64,000 nucleotides of DNA from Microvirga sp. (GTDB lineage Bacteria > Pseudomonadota > Alphaproteobacteria > Rhizobiales > Beijerinckiaceae): positions 87,714-151,713 of the forward strand of contig JAQSWQ010000018.1 of NCBI GenBank assembly GCA_029266525.1, in the 5' to 3' direction. The notes under the pieces are model-generated. The model saw only the letters and a list, made by a program, of their open reading frames with translations, made no database searches and was not told the origin of the DNA. Made by a program: the position numbers and the translations under genes. This document shows, piece after piece, positions 19,757 to 30,274 of this stretch (position 1 is the stretch's first letter; every line of letters starts with the position of its first letter).

Positions 19757-19771
19757 TTAAGCACAGGTTGA
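19757..19771 (+). promoter_or_regulatory. Possible CtrA box before ampG
   Basis: TTAA-gcacagg-TTGA fits the CtrA consensus TTAA-N7-TTAA at seven of eight positions. It lies 31 bases before the ampG start in the divergent gap with the kinase gene. Binding is not shown. Confidence 0.35.
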
Positions 19772-19801
19772 TCCGGCGATTCGCGGTGCGGAGGCCCGGC
19801 C

Positions 19802-21151
19802 ATGCTCAAAGCCCCCGGAGGCGACTGGCGTCTCCTCGCCGACCGGCGGGTCGCGCTGATCCTCGCGCTTGGCTACTCCTCCGGCCTCCCGCTCCTCCTC
19901 GTCTTCGGCACGCTCTCGGCCTGGCTGCGCGAATCCGGCGTGCCGGTGACGACGATCGGCCTGTTCAGCTATCTCGCGCTCGCCTACAGCTTCAAGTTCC
20001 TGTGGTCGCCGATCGTCGACGCCTTCGACGTGCCGGTGCTGTCGCGCCTGTTCGGGCGGCGCCGGGCCTGGATGCTGACCGCGCAGAGCCTCGTTGCGAT
20101 CGGGCTCGTCGGGGTCGGGCTGTCGAACCCGACCGCGAGCATCGCCGTGACCGCCATGTTCGCCTTCCTGGTCGCCTTCGGCTCGGCGACCCAGGACGTG
20201 GTGGTCGACGGGTTCCGCATCGACGTCGCACCGACGTCGCGCCAGGGTGTGCTCGCCGCCGCCTATCAGCTCGGCTACCGCCTCGCCCTTCTCTGCGCCG
20301 GGGCCGGCGCGCTCTACATCGCGGAGTTCGTGAGCTGGCACGCCGCCTATTTCGCCATGGCGGCGCTGATGGTCGTCGGCATGACGGCGACGCTGCTCGC
20401 GCCGGTGGTCGACAAGGCGCCGGAGCCCGAGGCGCTCGGCGGGGCGACGCGCGAGGTTCCGAAGTTCAGCTTCGCCCAAGCCGTGATCGCGCCGCTGCGG
20501 GACCTCTTCCGGCGCAAGGGCCTCTTGCTGATCGGCATCCTGGCGCTCGTCGCGCTCTATCGCCTGCCCGACTTCGTCGCCGGCGTAATGGCGAACCCCT
20601 TCTACATCGACCTCGGCTTCTCGAAGGTCGACATCGCGAACGTCTCGAAGCTCTACGGCGTCTGGGTCGGCATGATCGGCGCTTTCGCTGGCGGCATCGC
20701 GGTCGCGAAGATCGGGCTGCGCATGACGCTCCTCCTCGGCGCGATCCTCGGCGCCGGATCGAACCTCATGTTCACCTGGCTTGCCATGGAAGGGGCGAAG
20801 CTGCCCTTCCTCGTCGCCGCGATCAGCGTCGACAACTTCGCCGGCAGCTTCGCCGGCTCGGCCTTGATCGCCTACATGTCCGGGCTGACCGCGCCAGGCT
20901 TCGCCGCGACCCAATACGCGCTCTTGAGCTCCCTCTATGCGCTTCCCGGCAAGCTCGTCGGCGGCGTCTCCGGCTTCATCGTGCAGGCCCATGGCTACGC
21001 GACCTTCTTCACGATGACGGCCGCGGTCGGCATCCCCGTGGTTCTGCTCTGCCTGTTTCTATGGCCCTACACCACGGAGGCGGAGGCGGAGGACGAAAAG
21101 GCGGAGACGGGGGTCGGGTTGCAGCCCCCGGCGCCGGCGCCCGCGCGATAG
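19802..21151 (+). CDS. ampG: AmpG-like muropeptide MFS transporter
   Basis: 449 residues with 12 predicted membrane helices. The family hallmarks are LGYSSGLPLLLVFGTLSAWL at the first helix, AYSFKFLWSPIVD, and FGSATQDVVVDGFRID. AmpG imports anhydro-muropeptides released by cell-wall turnover for recycling, and in some species it feeds beta-lactamase induction. It is divergent from the sensor kinase. No ampR or beta-lactamase gene is nearby. Confidence 0.92.
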   Translation: MLKAPGGDWRLLADRRVALILALGYSSGLPLLLVFGTLSAWLRESGVPVTTIGLFSYLALAYSFKFLWSPIVDAFDVPVLSRLFGRRRAWMLTAQSLVAIGLVGVGLSNPTASIAVTAMFAFLVAFGSATQDVVVDGFRIDVAPTSRQGVLAAAYQLGYRLALLCAGAGALYIAEFVSWHAAYFAMAALMVVGMTATLLAPVVDKAPEPEALGGATREVPKFSFAQAVIAPLRDLFRRKGLLLIGILALVALYRLPDFVAGVMANPFYIDLGFSKVDIANVSKLYGVWVGMIGAFAGGIAVAKIGLRMTLLLGAILGAGSNLMFTWLAMEGAKLPFLVAAISVDNFAGSFAGSALIAYMSGLTAPGFAATQYALLSSLYALPGKLVGGVSGFIVQAHGYATFFTMTAAVGIPVVLLCLFLWPYTTEAEAEDEKAETGVGLQPPAPAPAR

Positions 21152-21544
21152 GCGCGCTGATCCGCGCGCGTTCCCCAGCGGGCGCCGCATCCAGAGACCG
21201 GTCCGACAGGAGGCGCCGTCTCCCAGATCACCGGATCAAAGCCCAGCGACAACAAAGGGCGCGTCTCGCTGCCGGTCCGCGAGCACGCCGAGAGGCGTGT
21301 GTTACGAACGCCACAGACCGGCATAATGCGAGCCGCCTCTCGTGAGTCGCGCGTTGCCTCAATCCGCCGCGCCCCCGCTTCGCCGCATTCACTCCTGATT
21401 AACCCTGCCTGCGCGTATCCCCGCCCGCGCGGCCCTGCCGCCGATCCTCGGAACCATCCATCAAGGTTGACGGAACCTTCGCTTAACCGCCGCAGGCTAA
21501 GCATGAGCATGGATCTCGGCAGACGAGCGTAAGGAGTGCTGCCC
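21152..21544. other. Intergenic region between ampG and pal
   Basis: 393 bases with no convincing gene. tolB, which usually precedes pal, is not here. The last 80 bases contain TTGACG (21467-21472) and a CTTAACCG/GGCTAAGC inverted pair that may belong to the pal promoter, but no clean -10 is visible. AAGGAG at 21531-21536 is the pal ribosome binding site. Confidence 0.5.
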
Positions 21545-22045
21545 ATGGTGACCTTGTCCCTCCGCGGGCTGAAGCTCGCCGTCGCTGCCCTCGCGGTTTT
21601 CGCCATCGCGGCCTGCGCCAAGACCGACCAGACCGCCGGCATCGGCGCGGGCGGGGCCGGCGGCGCCGCGACCCCCGGCAGCGTGCGGGACTTCGCGGTC
21701 AATGTCGGCGACCGGGTGTTCTTCGACAGCGATTCGACCGACCTCACGCCGACCGCGGTCGCGACCCTCGACAAGCAGGCCGCGTGGCTCGCGCGCTATC
21801 CGCGCTACACCTTCCTGGTCGAGGGCCATGCCGACGAGCGCGGCACCCGCGAGTACAATTTCTCGCTTGGCGCCCGGCGCTCGCAGGTGGTGCGCGAGTA
21901 CCTGCAGTCGCGCGGGATTACGGGCTCGCGCATGCGCAGCGTGTCCTACGGCAAGGAGCGGCCGGTCGCGGTCTGCAACGACATCTCGTGCTGGTCGCAG
22001 AACCGCCGCGCCGTGACCGTGCTCGACGGCGGAGTCGGCTCGTAA
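21545..22045 (+). CDS. pal: Peptidoglycan-associated lipoprotein Pal
   Basis: 166 residues. The signal peptide ends in the lipobox IAAC with Cys24 as the lipidated residue. The OmpA-like domain follows, with VFFDSDSTDLTP, LVEGHADERGTREYNFSLG and RAVTVL. Pal anchors the outer membrane to peptidoglycan and works with the Tol complex in envelope constriction at division. The start ATG is set by AAGGAG eight bases upstream. cpoB follows, as is normal. tolQRAB are absent from this window. Confidence 0.96.
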   Translation: MVTLSLRGLKLAVAALAVFAIAACAKTDQTAGIGAGGAGGAATPGSVRDFAVNVGDRVFFDSDSTDLTPTAVATLDKQAAWLARYPRYTFLVEGHADERGTREYNFSLGARRSQVVREYLQSRGITGSRMRSVSYGKERPVAVCNDISCWSQNRRAVTVLDGGVGS

Positions 22046-22124
22046 TCCGGCCGCAAGCGTCGGCCGTGGCCTTAATCTGGCCGTGGCGGCGCTCTTCTCT
22101 GGCTCCCGGCCGCTCTTGACCGCA

Positions 22125-23147
22125 ATGTCCGCACGCCTTTCCGCCGCCCTCTTTATCGCGAGCGCCCTCGCCGGTCCCGCCGCCGCGCAGGATGCGAGCG
22201 AGTTCGTCGTGCGGCTCAACCGGCTCGAGAACCAGGTCCGGCAGATGTCCGGCCATATCGAGCAGCTGCAATACGAGAACGGGCAGCTCAAGGCGCAGCT
22301 GCGCAAGTTCCAGGAAGACGTGGAGTTCCGCTTCCAGGAGCGCCCCGGCGCGCCGCGCAGCGCCGGGCCGGCGGCCGCGCATCCCCAGGCCGCGCCGCCG
22401 GTGGCGCAGCCCGGCGCAGCGCCCGGGCGGCCGCCGCGCCGGGGCGACGCCTTCGATCCGGCAGCCGCGCCCAATGCGCCGGGCGCGCCGGCGCCGCTCG
22501 GCACGACGCAGCCCTCGGTACCGATCGCGAACCCGGGTACCGTCGCCGGCCTAACGCCCGGCGCCGCGCAGATGCCGCGCGGAGCGATCGACTCGCCGCC
22601 GCCGGGCGGCCCGGCAATCGTCGATGACGACGACGATGCCCCGCCGCGCGGGGCCGGCGCCCCCCTCGATCTGAGCGCCGGGCGCATGGCGAGCGCGGCG
22701 CCGCCGCCGGTTGCGGCTCCGCCGCCGCCGCCCGGGGCCAGCATCGCCGCGACCGGCAGCGGCAACGCGCGCGCCGATTACAACATGGCCTACGCCTACA
22801 TCATGCAGCGGCAGTACGAGCAGGCCGAGATGGGCCTGCGCCAGTTCCTGCAGTCGCATCCGCGCGACCGGCTCGTGCCGGACGCGATCTACTGGCTCGG
22901 CGAGACCTACCTGCAGCGCAATCGTCCGCGCGAAGCGGCCGAGCAGTTCCTGAGGATCTCGACCGAGCATGCCCGCGCCGCCAAGGCGCCCGAGGCCATG
23001 CTCAAGCTCGGGATCTCGCTCAATGCGCTCGGCGCCCGCGACCAGGCCTGCGCCACCTTCGCGGAGCTCTCGCGCAAATATCCGGATGCGTCGAACAACG
23101 TGCGGCAGGGCGTGGAGCGCGAGGTCAAGCGCGCCCGCTGCGTGTGA
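22125..23147 (+). CDS. cpoB: Cell division coordinator CpoB (YbgF)
   Basis: 340 residues, periplasmic. The signal peptide is MSARLSAALFIASALAGPAAAQ. It is followed by a trimerising coiled coil (EFVVRLNRLENQVRQMSG...), a Pro/Ala-rich linker of ~130 residues, and three TPR-like repeats (ADYNMAYAYIMQRQYEQAE, DAIYWLGETYLQRN, AMLKLGISLNALG). CpoB coordinates Tol-Pal constriction with peptidoglycan synthesis. The linker is long for the family. Its stop overlaps the tilS GTG start. Confidence 0.93.
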   Translation: MSARLSAALFIASALAGPAAAQDASEFVVRLNRLENQVRQMSGHIEQLQYENGQLKAQLRKFQEDVEFRFQERPGAPRSAGPAAAHPQAAPPVAQPGAAPGRPPRRGDAFDPAAAPNAPGAPAPLGTTQPSVPIANPGTVAGLTPGAAQMPRGAIDSPPPGGPAIVDDDDDAPPRGAGAPLDLSAGRMASAAPPPVAAPPPPPGASIAATGSGNARADYNMAYAYIMQRQYEQAEMGLRQFLQSHPRDRLVPDAIYWLGETYLQRNRPREAAEQFLRISTEHARAAKAPEAMLKLGISLNALGARDQACATFAELSRKYPDASNNVRQGVEREVKRARCV

Positions 23148-24181
23148 GCGGGGTCGCAAAGCCGCTTCCGGTCTCGGCCGTCCGGCCGCTGCTCGAACCC
23201 TATCTCCTGAAATCCTGCGCAGCCGCGAAAGCCGTGGTCCTTGCCGTCTCGGGCGGACCGGATTCGATGGCGCTGATGCGGGTCGCAGCCGAGACGCGCG
23301 GCTGCGGCGCGCTCGTGCCGGTCACGGTCGCGACCATCGACCATGGCCTGCGCGCGCAATCGCGCGATGAGGCCGAGACGGTGGCCGGCTGGGCCGGCGC
23401 TTGCGGCTTCCCGCACCGTCTCCTGGCCTGGGCGGGCGAGAAGCCGCGCAGCGGCGTGCAGGAGGCGGCGCGCGAGGCGCGCTACCGGCTTCTCGCGGGC
23501 TTGGCGCAAGAGCTCGGCGCCTCGCACATCCTCACCGCCCACACTCTCGACGACCAGGCCGAGACGCTCCTCATGCGCCTTTCTCGCGGCACCGGCGTCG
23601 GCGGGCTCGCCGGCATGCGGGCCGAAACGGAGCGCGGCGGCGTGAGATTGGCGCGGCCGTTCCTGGGCTTGAGCAAAGCCGAGCTTCTGGCGATGTGCGC
23701 GGCCCACGGCTGGCCATATCTCGAGGACCCGTCGAACGCCGACCCGCGCTTTGCCCGCAGCCGCTGGCGCCAGCTCATGCCGCTGCTCGCCCGCGAAGGT
23801 CTCACGGCCGAGCGCCTGGCGGCGCTGGCGCTGCGGGCGCAGCGCGCCGAGGATGCGCTCGAAGCGCGGGCGCGCGCCGTGCTCGACAGCGCGCGCATCG
23901 CCCGAAGCGGCGCCTCGCTCGAGCTCGACGGCGCCGCCCTCCTCGGCGAGCCCGAGGCCATCCGGCTGCGCGTGGTGGCGCAGGCGATCGCCGCCGTTGC
24001 GGGCGCCGATGCGCCGCTGCGGCTCGAGCGGCTCGAGGAGCACGCCCTCGGCCGGGTCTTTCCGGCGCTCGCGCAGGGCGCGCGCGCGAAGCTCAACCTC
24101 GGCGGCGCGCTGATCGAGACGACCCCCGGCCGCATCCGTTTCTCCCCCGAGCCGCCGCGCCGGAGGGGGAGAGAACCCTGA
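23144..24181 (+). CDS. tilS: tRNA(Ile)-lysidine synthase
   Basis: 345 residues. The N-type ATP-pyrophosphatase loop SGGPDS is at 36-41, followed by HTLDDQAETLLMRLSRGTG and PFLGLSKAELL. It adds lysine to C34 of tRNA-Ile(CAU), converting its codon reading from AUG to AUA, and is essential. The GTG start overlaps the cpoB stop (GTGA), so the two are coupled. The C-terminal substrate-binding domain is short, as in other alphaproteobacteria. Confidence 0.94.
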   Translation: MSGVAKPLPVSAVRPLLEPYLLKSCAAAKAVVLAVSGGPDSMALMRVAAETRGCGALVPVTVATIDHGLRAQSRDEAETVAGWAGACGFPHRLLAWAGEKPRSGVQEAAREARYRLLAGLAQELGASHILTAHTLDDQAETLLMRLSRGTGVGGLAGMRAETERGGVRLARPFLGLSKAELLAMCAAHGWPYLEDPSNADPRFARSRWRQLMPLLAREGLTAERLAALALRAQRAEDALEARARAVLDSARIARSGASLELDGAALLGEPEAIRLRVVAQAIAAVAGADAPLRLERLEEHALGRVFPALAQGARAKLNLGGALIETTPGRIRFSPEPPRRRGREP

Positions 24182-24299
24182 TAGGGAGCTTCGGCTCGCC
24201 GCGCATTAGGGCGGAGCAGGCCTGTCAACATCATATCGCCGCCGGATGTTGGACCGGTTAACGAACAATGACATCGCCGCCGCAGGCGCGCCGCATTCC

Positions 24300-24331
24300 C
24301 TTGGCAAGGGGGGGGTGCGCACCTAGATTAG
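24300..24331 (+). promoter_or_regulatory. Sigma-32-like promoter of ftsH
   Basis: CTTG (24300-24303) and CCTAGATTAG (24322-24331) are 18 bases apart. The second element fits the alphaproteobacterial heat-shock -10 (CYTATNTNNG) at all but one defined position. It also reads as TTGGCA-N17-TAGATT for the housekeeping sigma factor. It lies about 70 bases upstream of ftsH. Confidence 0.5.
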
Positions 24332-24397
24332 GCGAGGTGCGCCGGACGCGGGGGACGATCGTCCGCGCCCATCGTTCCCCAGGGACAGAACCAGCTG

Positions 24398-26323
<1,926 letters not shown>

Positions 26324-26948
26324 TCCTCACCCACGGAGCGGGGGGAGCGGACCGCCACCGTGCTCTCTGACCTCTTCCCGCTCGGTCGTCCCGGCCGGAG
26401 CGAAGCGGAGAGCCGGGACCCACACCCCAGCCGCCAGCGTCATGGATTCCGGATAGCCGCTCCGCGGCTTCCGGGATGACTGCCCATCTGACGCGCTCCC
26501 CTCGACACCGAGCGCGCGGATGAGGACTTTTCAACGATCGAGACCGGCCTTAAGGAAGCTTCATCCAGGGGTGGCGGAGACCCTTCTGACCGTCGAGGGA
26601 CGGGGGCGCGCGCATCAGCGGCTACACCGAACCGAGCGCGTCGCGGCGCTGCCCGACGAGGGGCCTTATGCCGGCCGGAGCGCCGATGACGCCGGCGGCG
26701 GGCCGCAGACCTTCGAGGAGACGAACGCGCTGCTCGAGGAGATCGCCCGCCGCTTCGCGGATTTCGGCGTGGAGACGGACCCCGAGGGACCGGCCCCGGC
26801 TGGCGCGCCGCAGCCGGAGCCGGTAAGACAAGCTCACGGTTTGTGAACTGCGTCCGTGCAGCATAGGCGCCCGCAGGCGGCAGGAGGCCGCGGCGGGAAG
26901 AGCCCGAATCGTGCGGCCCCGCCGATCAGACGAGAAGCGAAAGCTCCC
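26324..26948. other. Intergenic region between ftsH and glmM
   Basis: 625 bases without a supported gene. It holds a family B repeat pair (26385-26480). An open frame at 26520-26846 would encode 108 residues, but it has no recognised family, no good ribosome binding site and biased Arg/Gly composition; only the stretch FEETNALLEEIARRFADFG looks protein-like. I leave it uncalled. It may be a decayed gene. Confidence 0.5.
26385..26480. repeat. Inverted pair of family B repeats
   Basis: The outer ends GTCGTCCCGG and CCGGGATGAC are inverted copies with one mismatch. The left unit folds as CGGAG-cgaag-CGGAG-like arms ending AGCCGGGACC. The right unit carries GGATTCCGG and CTTCCGGGATGAC. Confidence 0.7.
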
Positions 26949-28292
26949 ATGACGCGCAAATATTTCGGCACCGACGGGATCAGGGGGCGGGCCAACGGCG
27001 TGATCACGCCGGAGCTCGCGCTCAGGGTCGGCCAGGCGGCCGGATTGGTCTTCCAGCGCGGCGACCACCGCCACCGCGTGGTGATCGGCAAGGATACGCG
27101 GCTCTCCGGCTACATGATCGAATCGGCGCTGCAGGCGGGCTTCACCTCGGTCGGCATGGACGTGCTGCTGCTCGGGCCGATGCCGACCCCGGCGGTCGCC
27201 ATGCTGACCCGCTCGATGCGGGCCGACCTCGGCGTGATGATCTCGGCCTCGCACAACCCGTTCGAGGACAACGGCATCAAGCTGTTCGGGCCGGACGGGT
27301 TCAAGCTCTCCGACGAGGTCGAGCTGCAGATCGAGGCGCTCGTCGGGGCGGGCGTCGAGGCGCGCCTTGCGCCTTCCGCGAAGCTCGGGCGGGCGAAGCG
27401 CATCGAGAGCGTGCATGCCCGCTACATCGAGTTCGCCAAGCGCACCCTGCCGCGCCAGCTGGACCTCGAAGGCATGCGCGTGGTGGTCGATTGCGCCAAC
27501 GGCGCCGCCTACAAGGTCGCGCCCGAGACCCTGTGGGAGCTCGGCGCCGAGGTCATCCCGATCGGGGTCGAGCCGGACGGCTTCAACATCAACCGCGACG
27601 TCGGCTCGACCGCGCCCGAGGCGCTGATCCGCAAGGTCCGGGAGCTGCGCGCCGACATCGGCCTCGCGCTCGACGGCGACGCCGACCGCGTCATCGTCGT
27701 CGACGAGAAGGGCCATGTGGTCGACGGCGACCAGCTCATGGCGGTGGTGGCGCGCTCGTGGAAGGACGACGGGCGGCTGTCGCAGCCCGGGATCGTCGCG
27801 ACCATCATGTCGAACCTCGGCCTCGAGCGCTTTCTCGGCGGGCTCGGCTTGCGGCTGGCCCGGACCGCGGTCGGCGACCGCTACGTGCTCGAGCACATGC
27901 GCGAGCACGGCTACAATGTCGGCGGCGAGCAGTCCGGCCATATCATCCTGTCCGACTACACGACGACCGGCGACGGCCTCCTCGCGGCGCTCCAGCTCCT
28001 CGCCGTGGTGAAGCGCCTCGGCCGGCCGGTGAGCGAGGTCTGCCACTGCTTCGAGCCGCTGCCGCAGATCCTCAAGAACGTGCGCTACCGCGCCGGCCAG
28101 CCGCTGCAGGAGGACAGCGTGGTGACCGCGATCGAATCGGCGCGCCTGCGGCTCGGCAATCACGGCCGGCTGGTGATTCGCCCCTCCGGGACCGAGCCGG
28201 TGATCCGCGTCATGGGCGAGGGCGACAACCGCGAGCTCGTCAACCAGGTCGTCGAGGACGTGGTCGACGCGCTGGCGCGGGCGGCGGCCTGA
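26949..28292 (+). CDS. glmM: Phosphoglucosamine mutase
   Basis: 447 residues, full length. It starts [20 protein letters not shown]. The active-site phosphoserine loop [17 protein letters not shown] has Ser101, the metal site is DGDADR, the sugar-binding loop GGEQSGHII, and the phosphate-binding loop [12 protein letters not shown]. It converts glucosamine-6-P to glucosamine-1-P for UDP-GlcNAc and so for peptidoglycan and LPS. It follows ftsH in the common order, although 625 bases separate them. Confidence 0.97.
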   Translation: MTRKYFGTDGIRGRANGVITPELALRVGQAAGLVFQRGDHRHRVVIGKDTRLSGYMIESALQAGFTSVGMDVLLLGPMPTPAVAMLTRSMRADLGVMISASHNPFEDNGIKLFGPDGFKLSDEVELQIEALVGAGVEARLAPSAKLGRAKRIESVHARYIEFAKRTLPRQLDLEGMRVVVDCANGAAYKVAPETLWELGAEVIPIGVEPDGFNINRDVGSTAPEALIRKVRELRADIGLALDGDADRVIVVDEKGHVVDGDQLMAVVARSWKDDGRLSQPGIVATIMSNLGLERFLGGLGLRLARTAVGDRYVLEHMREHGYNVGGEQSGHIILSDYTTTGDGLLAALQLLAVVKRLGRPVSEVCHCFEPLPQILKNVRYRAGQPLQEDSVVTAIESARLRLGNHGRLVIRPSGTEPVIRVMGEGDNRELVNQVVEDVVDALARAAA

Positions 28293-28314
28293 GCGCGGCC
28301 TGCGGGCGCTCCCT

Positions 28315-28329
28315 TTAACGGCTTTTTGA
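28315..28329 (+). promoter_or_regulatory. Possible CtrA box before the first outer-membrane barrel gene
   Basis: TTAA-cggcttt-TTGA fits TTAA-N7-TTAA at seven of eight positions. A GANTC site (GATTC, 28333-28337) follows directly. TTGAGA (28326-28331) with TATTCA 16 bases later could be the promoter it overlaps. Confidence 0.4.
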
Positions 28330-28401
28330 GACGATTCCCTTCGTTGGTATTCACCCCCGCGTGGCCGCCGTGGCCTTACGCGAGAACGAAGGGACCCTGT
28401 C

Positions 28402-29256
28402 ATGGGCAGCTTCAAGTCATTGGCTCTGGCGGGCGTTTTCGCGGTCGCTGCGTCTGCTACCGCGCTTGCGGCCGATATGCTCCCGCCGCCTCCCCCGATG
28501 CCCTATGGACCGGCGCCTGTGCCGGTCGAGTTCGGCGGCGGCTGGTATCTGCGCGGCGACGTCGGCGTCGGCGCGCTCGACTTCGACAAGTTCGAAGGGA
28601 TCGACACGAACCCCGCCTTCATCGGCCCGCCGGCCGGATACCACGTCGATCACAAGATGATCGCCGACCAGGCCTTCGTCGGGTTCGGCGCCGGCTACAA
28701 GTTCAACAGCTGGTTCCGCGCCGACCTCACCGGCGAGTACCGGACGGCGGCCCAGTTCAAGACCGTCGAGAGCTACATCTTTCCGCCCGCGACCGCGCGC
28801 GGGATCAACCTCGTCGAGGCGAAGCTCTCCTCGATCGTCGGCCTCGCGAACGGCTATATCGACTTCGGCAACTGGCACGGCTTCACGCCCTTCGTCGGCG
28901 CCGGCGTCGGCTTCGCGCGGCACAAGGTGCTCGGGCTCACCGACATCGGCGCCGGGACCGCCGCCGGGGGCATCGGCTTTGCGCCCGACCGGGACACCAC
29001 CAAGTTCGCCTGGGCGCTCCACGCCGGCGTCGGCATGGCCATCTCGCCGAACGCCAAGCTCGAGCTCGCCTACCGCTACCTCAACATGGGCAAGGCCGAA
29101 GCCGGCGGGCTCAACTGCTTCAACGCGGTCGTCTGCCCCGACACCGCCTACAGCCTCAAAGAGATCGACTCGCACGACATCAAGCTCGGCCTGCGCTGGA
29201 TGCTGGCCGTCGCGCCGCCGCCGATCTACGACGCTCCGCTCATTCGCAAATACTGA
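28402..29256 (+). CDS. Outer-membrane beta-barrel protein, Omp25/31-like
   Basis: 284 residues. The signal peptide is MGSFKSLALAGVFAVAASATALA, then a Pro-rich start (ADMLPPPPPMPYGPAP) and an eight-stranded barrel pattern: GGWYLRGDVGVGALDF, AGYKFNSWFRADLTGEYR, FTPFVGAGVGFARHKV, LELAYRYLNMG, and a final HDIKLGLRWML strand. This is the porin-like surface protein family abundant in Hyphomicrobiales. It probably gives structural stability or surface contact; transport is not shown. A perfect terminator follows. A related but damaged gene lies next. Confidence 0.88.
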   Translation: MGSFKSLALAGVFAVAASATALAADMLPPPPPMPYGPAPVPVEFGGGWYLRGDVGVGALDFDKFEGIDTNPAFIGPPAGYHVDHKMIADQAFVGFGAGYKFNSWFRADLTGEYRTAAQFKTVESYIFPPATARGINLVEAKLSSIVGLANGYIDFGNWHGFTPFVGAGVGFARHKVLGLTDIGAGTAAGGIGFAPDRDTTKFAWALHAGVGMAISPNAKLELAYRYLNMGKAEAGGLNCFNAVVCPDTAYSLKEIDSHDIKLGLRWMLAVAPPPIYDAPLIRKY

Positions 29257-29277
29257 GCAGCATCACCTTCCACACGC

Positions 29278-29310
29278 ACGGCGCGGGATCTTCCCGCGCC
29301 GTTGTCGTTT
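29278..29310 (+). terminator. Intrinsic terminator after the first barrel gene
   Basis: Perfect 11-base stem, ACGGCGCGGGA (29278-29288) with TCCCGCGCCGT (29292-29302), a three-base loop, then a T-rich tail (TTGTCGTTT). Confidence 0.85.
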
Positions 29311-29358
29311 GAGCGGCTGATAGACAGGGCAGCGAGAGCTTTCCGAAAAGCGTTAAGG

Positions 29359-29374
29359 TTAAGTGCGGCTTAAC
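29359..29374 (+). promoter_or_regulatory. CtrA box before the second barrel gene
   Basis: TTAA-gtgcggc-TTAAC is an exact match to the CtrA consensus TTAA-N7-TTAAC and sits in a wider inverted repeat, GGTTAAG/CTTAACC. It is about 100 bases upstream of the start. In such GC-rich DNA a chance match is unlikely. Confidence 0.6.
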
Positions 29375-29474
29375 CTGTCTCCTCCATCCTCTAATCCGCC
29401 CGGCGATCGCGCCACCAAGAGCAAGTTCTTCGGCCGCTCTTGGCTCACCCGTCCGAGTAAGAGGAAAAGCTGTC

Positions 29475-30207
29475 ATGGGCAGCCTGAAAATCCTGTTGTC
29501 TGCGCTCGTCCTCTCGGGGATTTCGGCGCAGGCGAGCGCCGCCGACCTCCTGCCTCCGCCGCCGCCGCTGCCGTCCGAAGGATCGGTGGTTTCGGAGCTC
29601 GGCACCGGCTGGTACCTGCGGGGCGACGTCGGCTACGTCGATTACGCGAACCCGAGGGAAGCCCTCGGTTACAGCGCCGGCCTGCCCTTCGATTCGATCA
29701 GGCTGGCGAACACCTGGTCGGGCGGCGGCGGCATCGGCTACGCCTTCAACGGCTGGTTCCGCGCCGACCTCACCGCCGATTACCGGTCGGAGGCCCGCAT
29801 CGCCGCCCTGAGCTCCGGATCGAGCTACGTCCACGGCTACTCGACCGATACCCTGAAGCTTCGGCAACTGGTCGGGGATCACGCCCTATGTCGGGGCCGG
29901 CATCGGCTTCGCCAACAACGACCTCAGCAGCTATTCGTCCAAGGTGAGCTGCCTGACCGTCACCTGCTCGTCCGCCTTCTCGCAAGCTGCTGTGGCGCAC
30001 GAGGGTGGAACCAAGACCAACCTCGCCTGGGCTCTCATGGCCGGCGCCGCGGTCGACATCGGCAAAGGGCTGAAGCTCGATCTCGGCTACCGCTATCTGC
30101 GGGTCGGCGAGAACAAGACCGATCTGGACAACGCCGGCTTCGGCTTCAAGCTGAAGCCGCTCGACGCCCACGAGGCCCGGATCGGCGTCCGCTACATGAT
30201 TGATTGA
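29475..30207 (+). pseudogene. Second outer-membrane barrel gene, frameshifted
   Basis: It begins as a normal relative of the neighbouring barrel gene: signal peptide MGSLKILLSALVLSGISAQASA, then ADLLPPPPPLPS, GTGWYLRGDVGYVDYANP and YAFNGWFRADLTADYRSEA. Near 29860-29875 the reading frame changes. The next barrel strands, FGNWSGITPYVGAGIGFAN, then CLTVTCSSAF, LDLGYRYLRVGENK and ARIGVRYMID, lie in the +1 frame and end at 30207. The sequence just before FGNW is also shorter than in the relative, so a deletion of 3n+2 bases is likelier than a single-base error. Read without repair, the original frame ends in Arg-rich nonsense at 30203. Confidence 0.8.
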
Positions 30208-30231
30208 TCGGAAAAGCTCGGATCGAGAGCG

Positions 30232-30255
30232 AACGGCGGGCCGTGGCCCGCCGTT
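30232..30255. terminator. Bidirectional hairpin between convergent genes
   Basis: Perfect stem AACGGCGGGCC (30232-30242) with GGCCCGCCGTT (30245-30255), lying between the barrel pseudogene and the convergent RND pump gene. It lacks a strong T run on either side. Confidence 0.55.
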
Positions 30256-30274
30256 GCCGCGTCTGGGTTCGCCA

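Noticed and set aside
26520..26846. A 108-codon frame between ftsH and glmM
   Set aside because: There is no family, weak start context and biased composition, and it lies beside repeat DNA. At most a decayed gene.
26622..28415. A 597-codon minus-strand frame opposite glmM
   Set aside because: glmM on the other strand is complete with all catalytic loops. The antisense product has repetitive acidic/basic composition typical of frame shadows.
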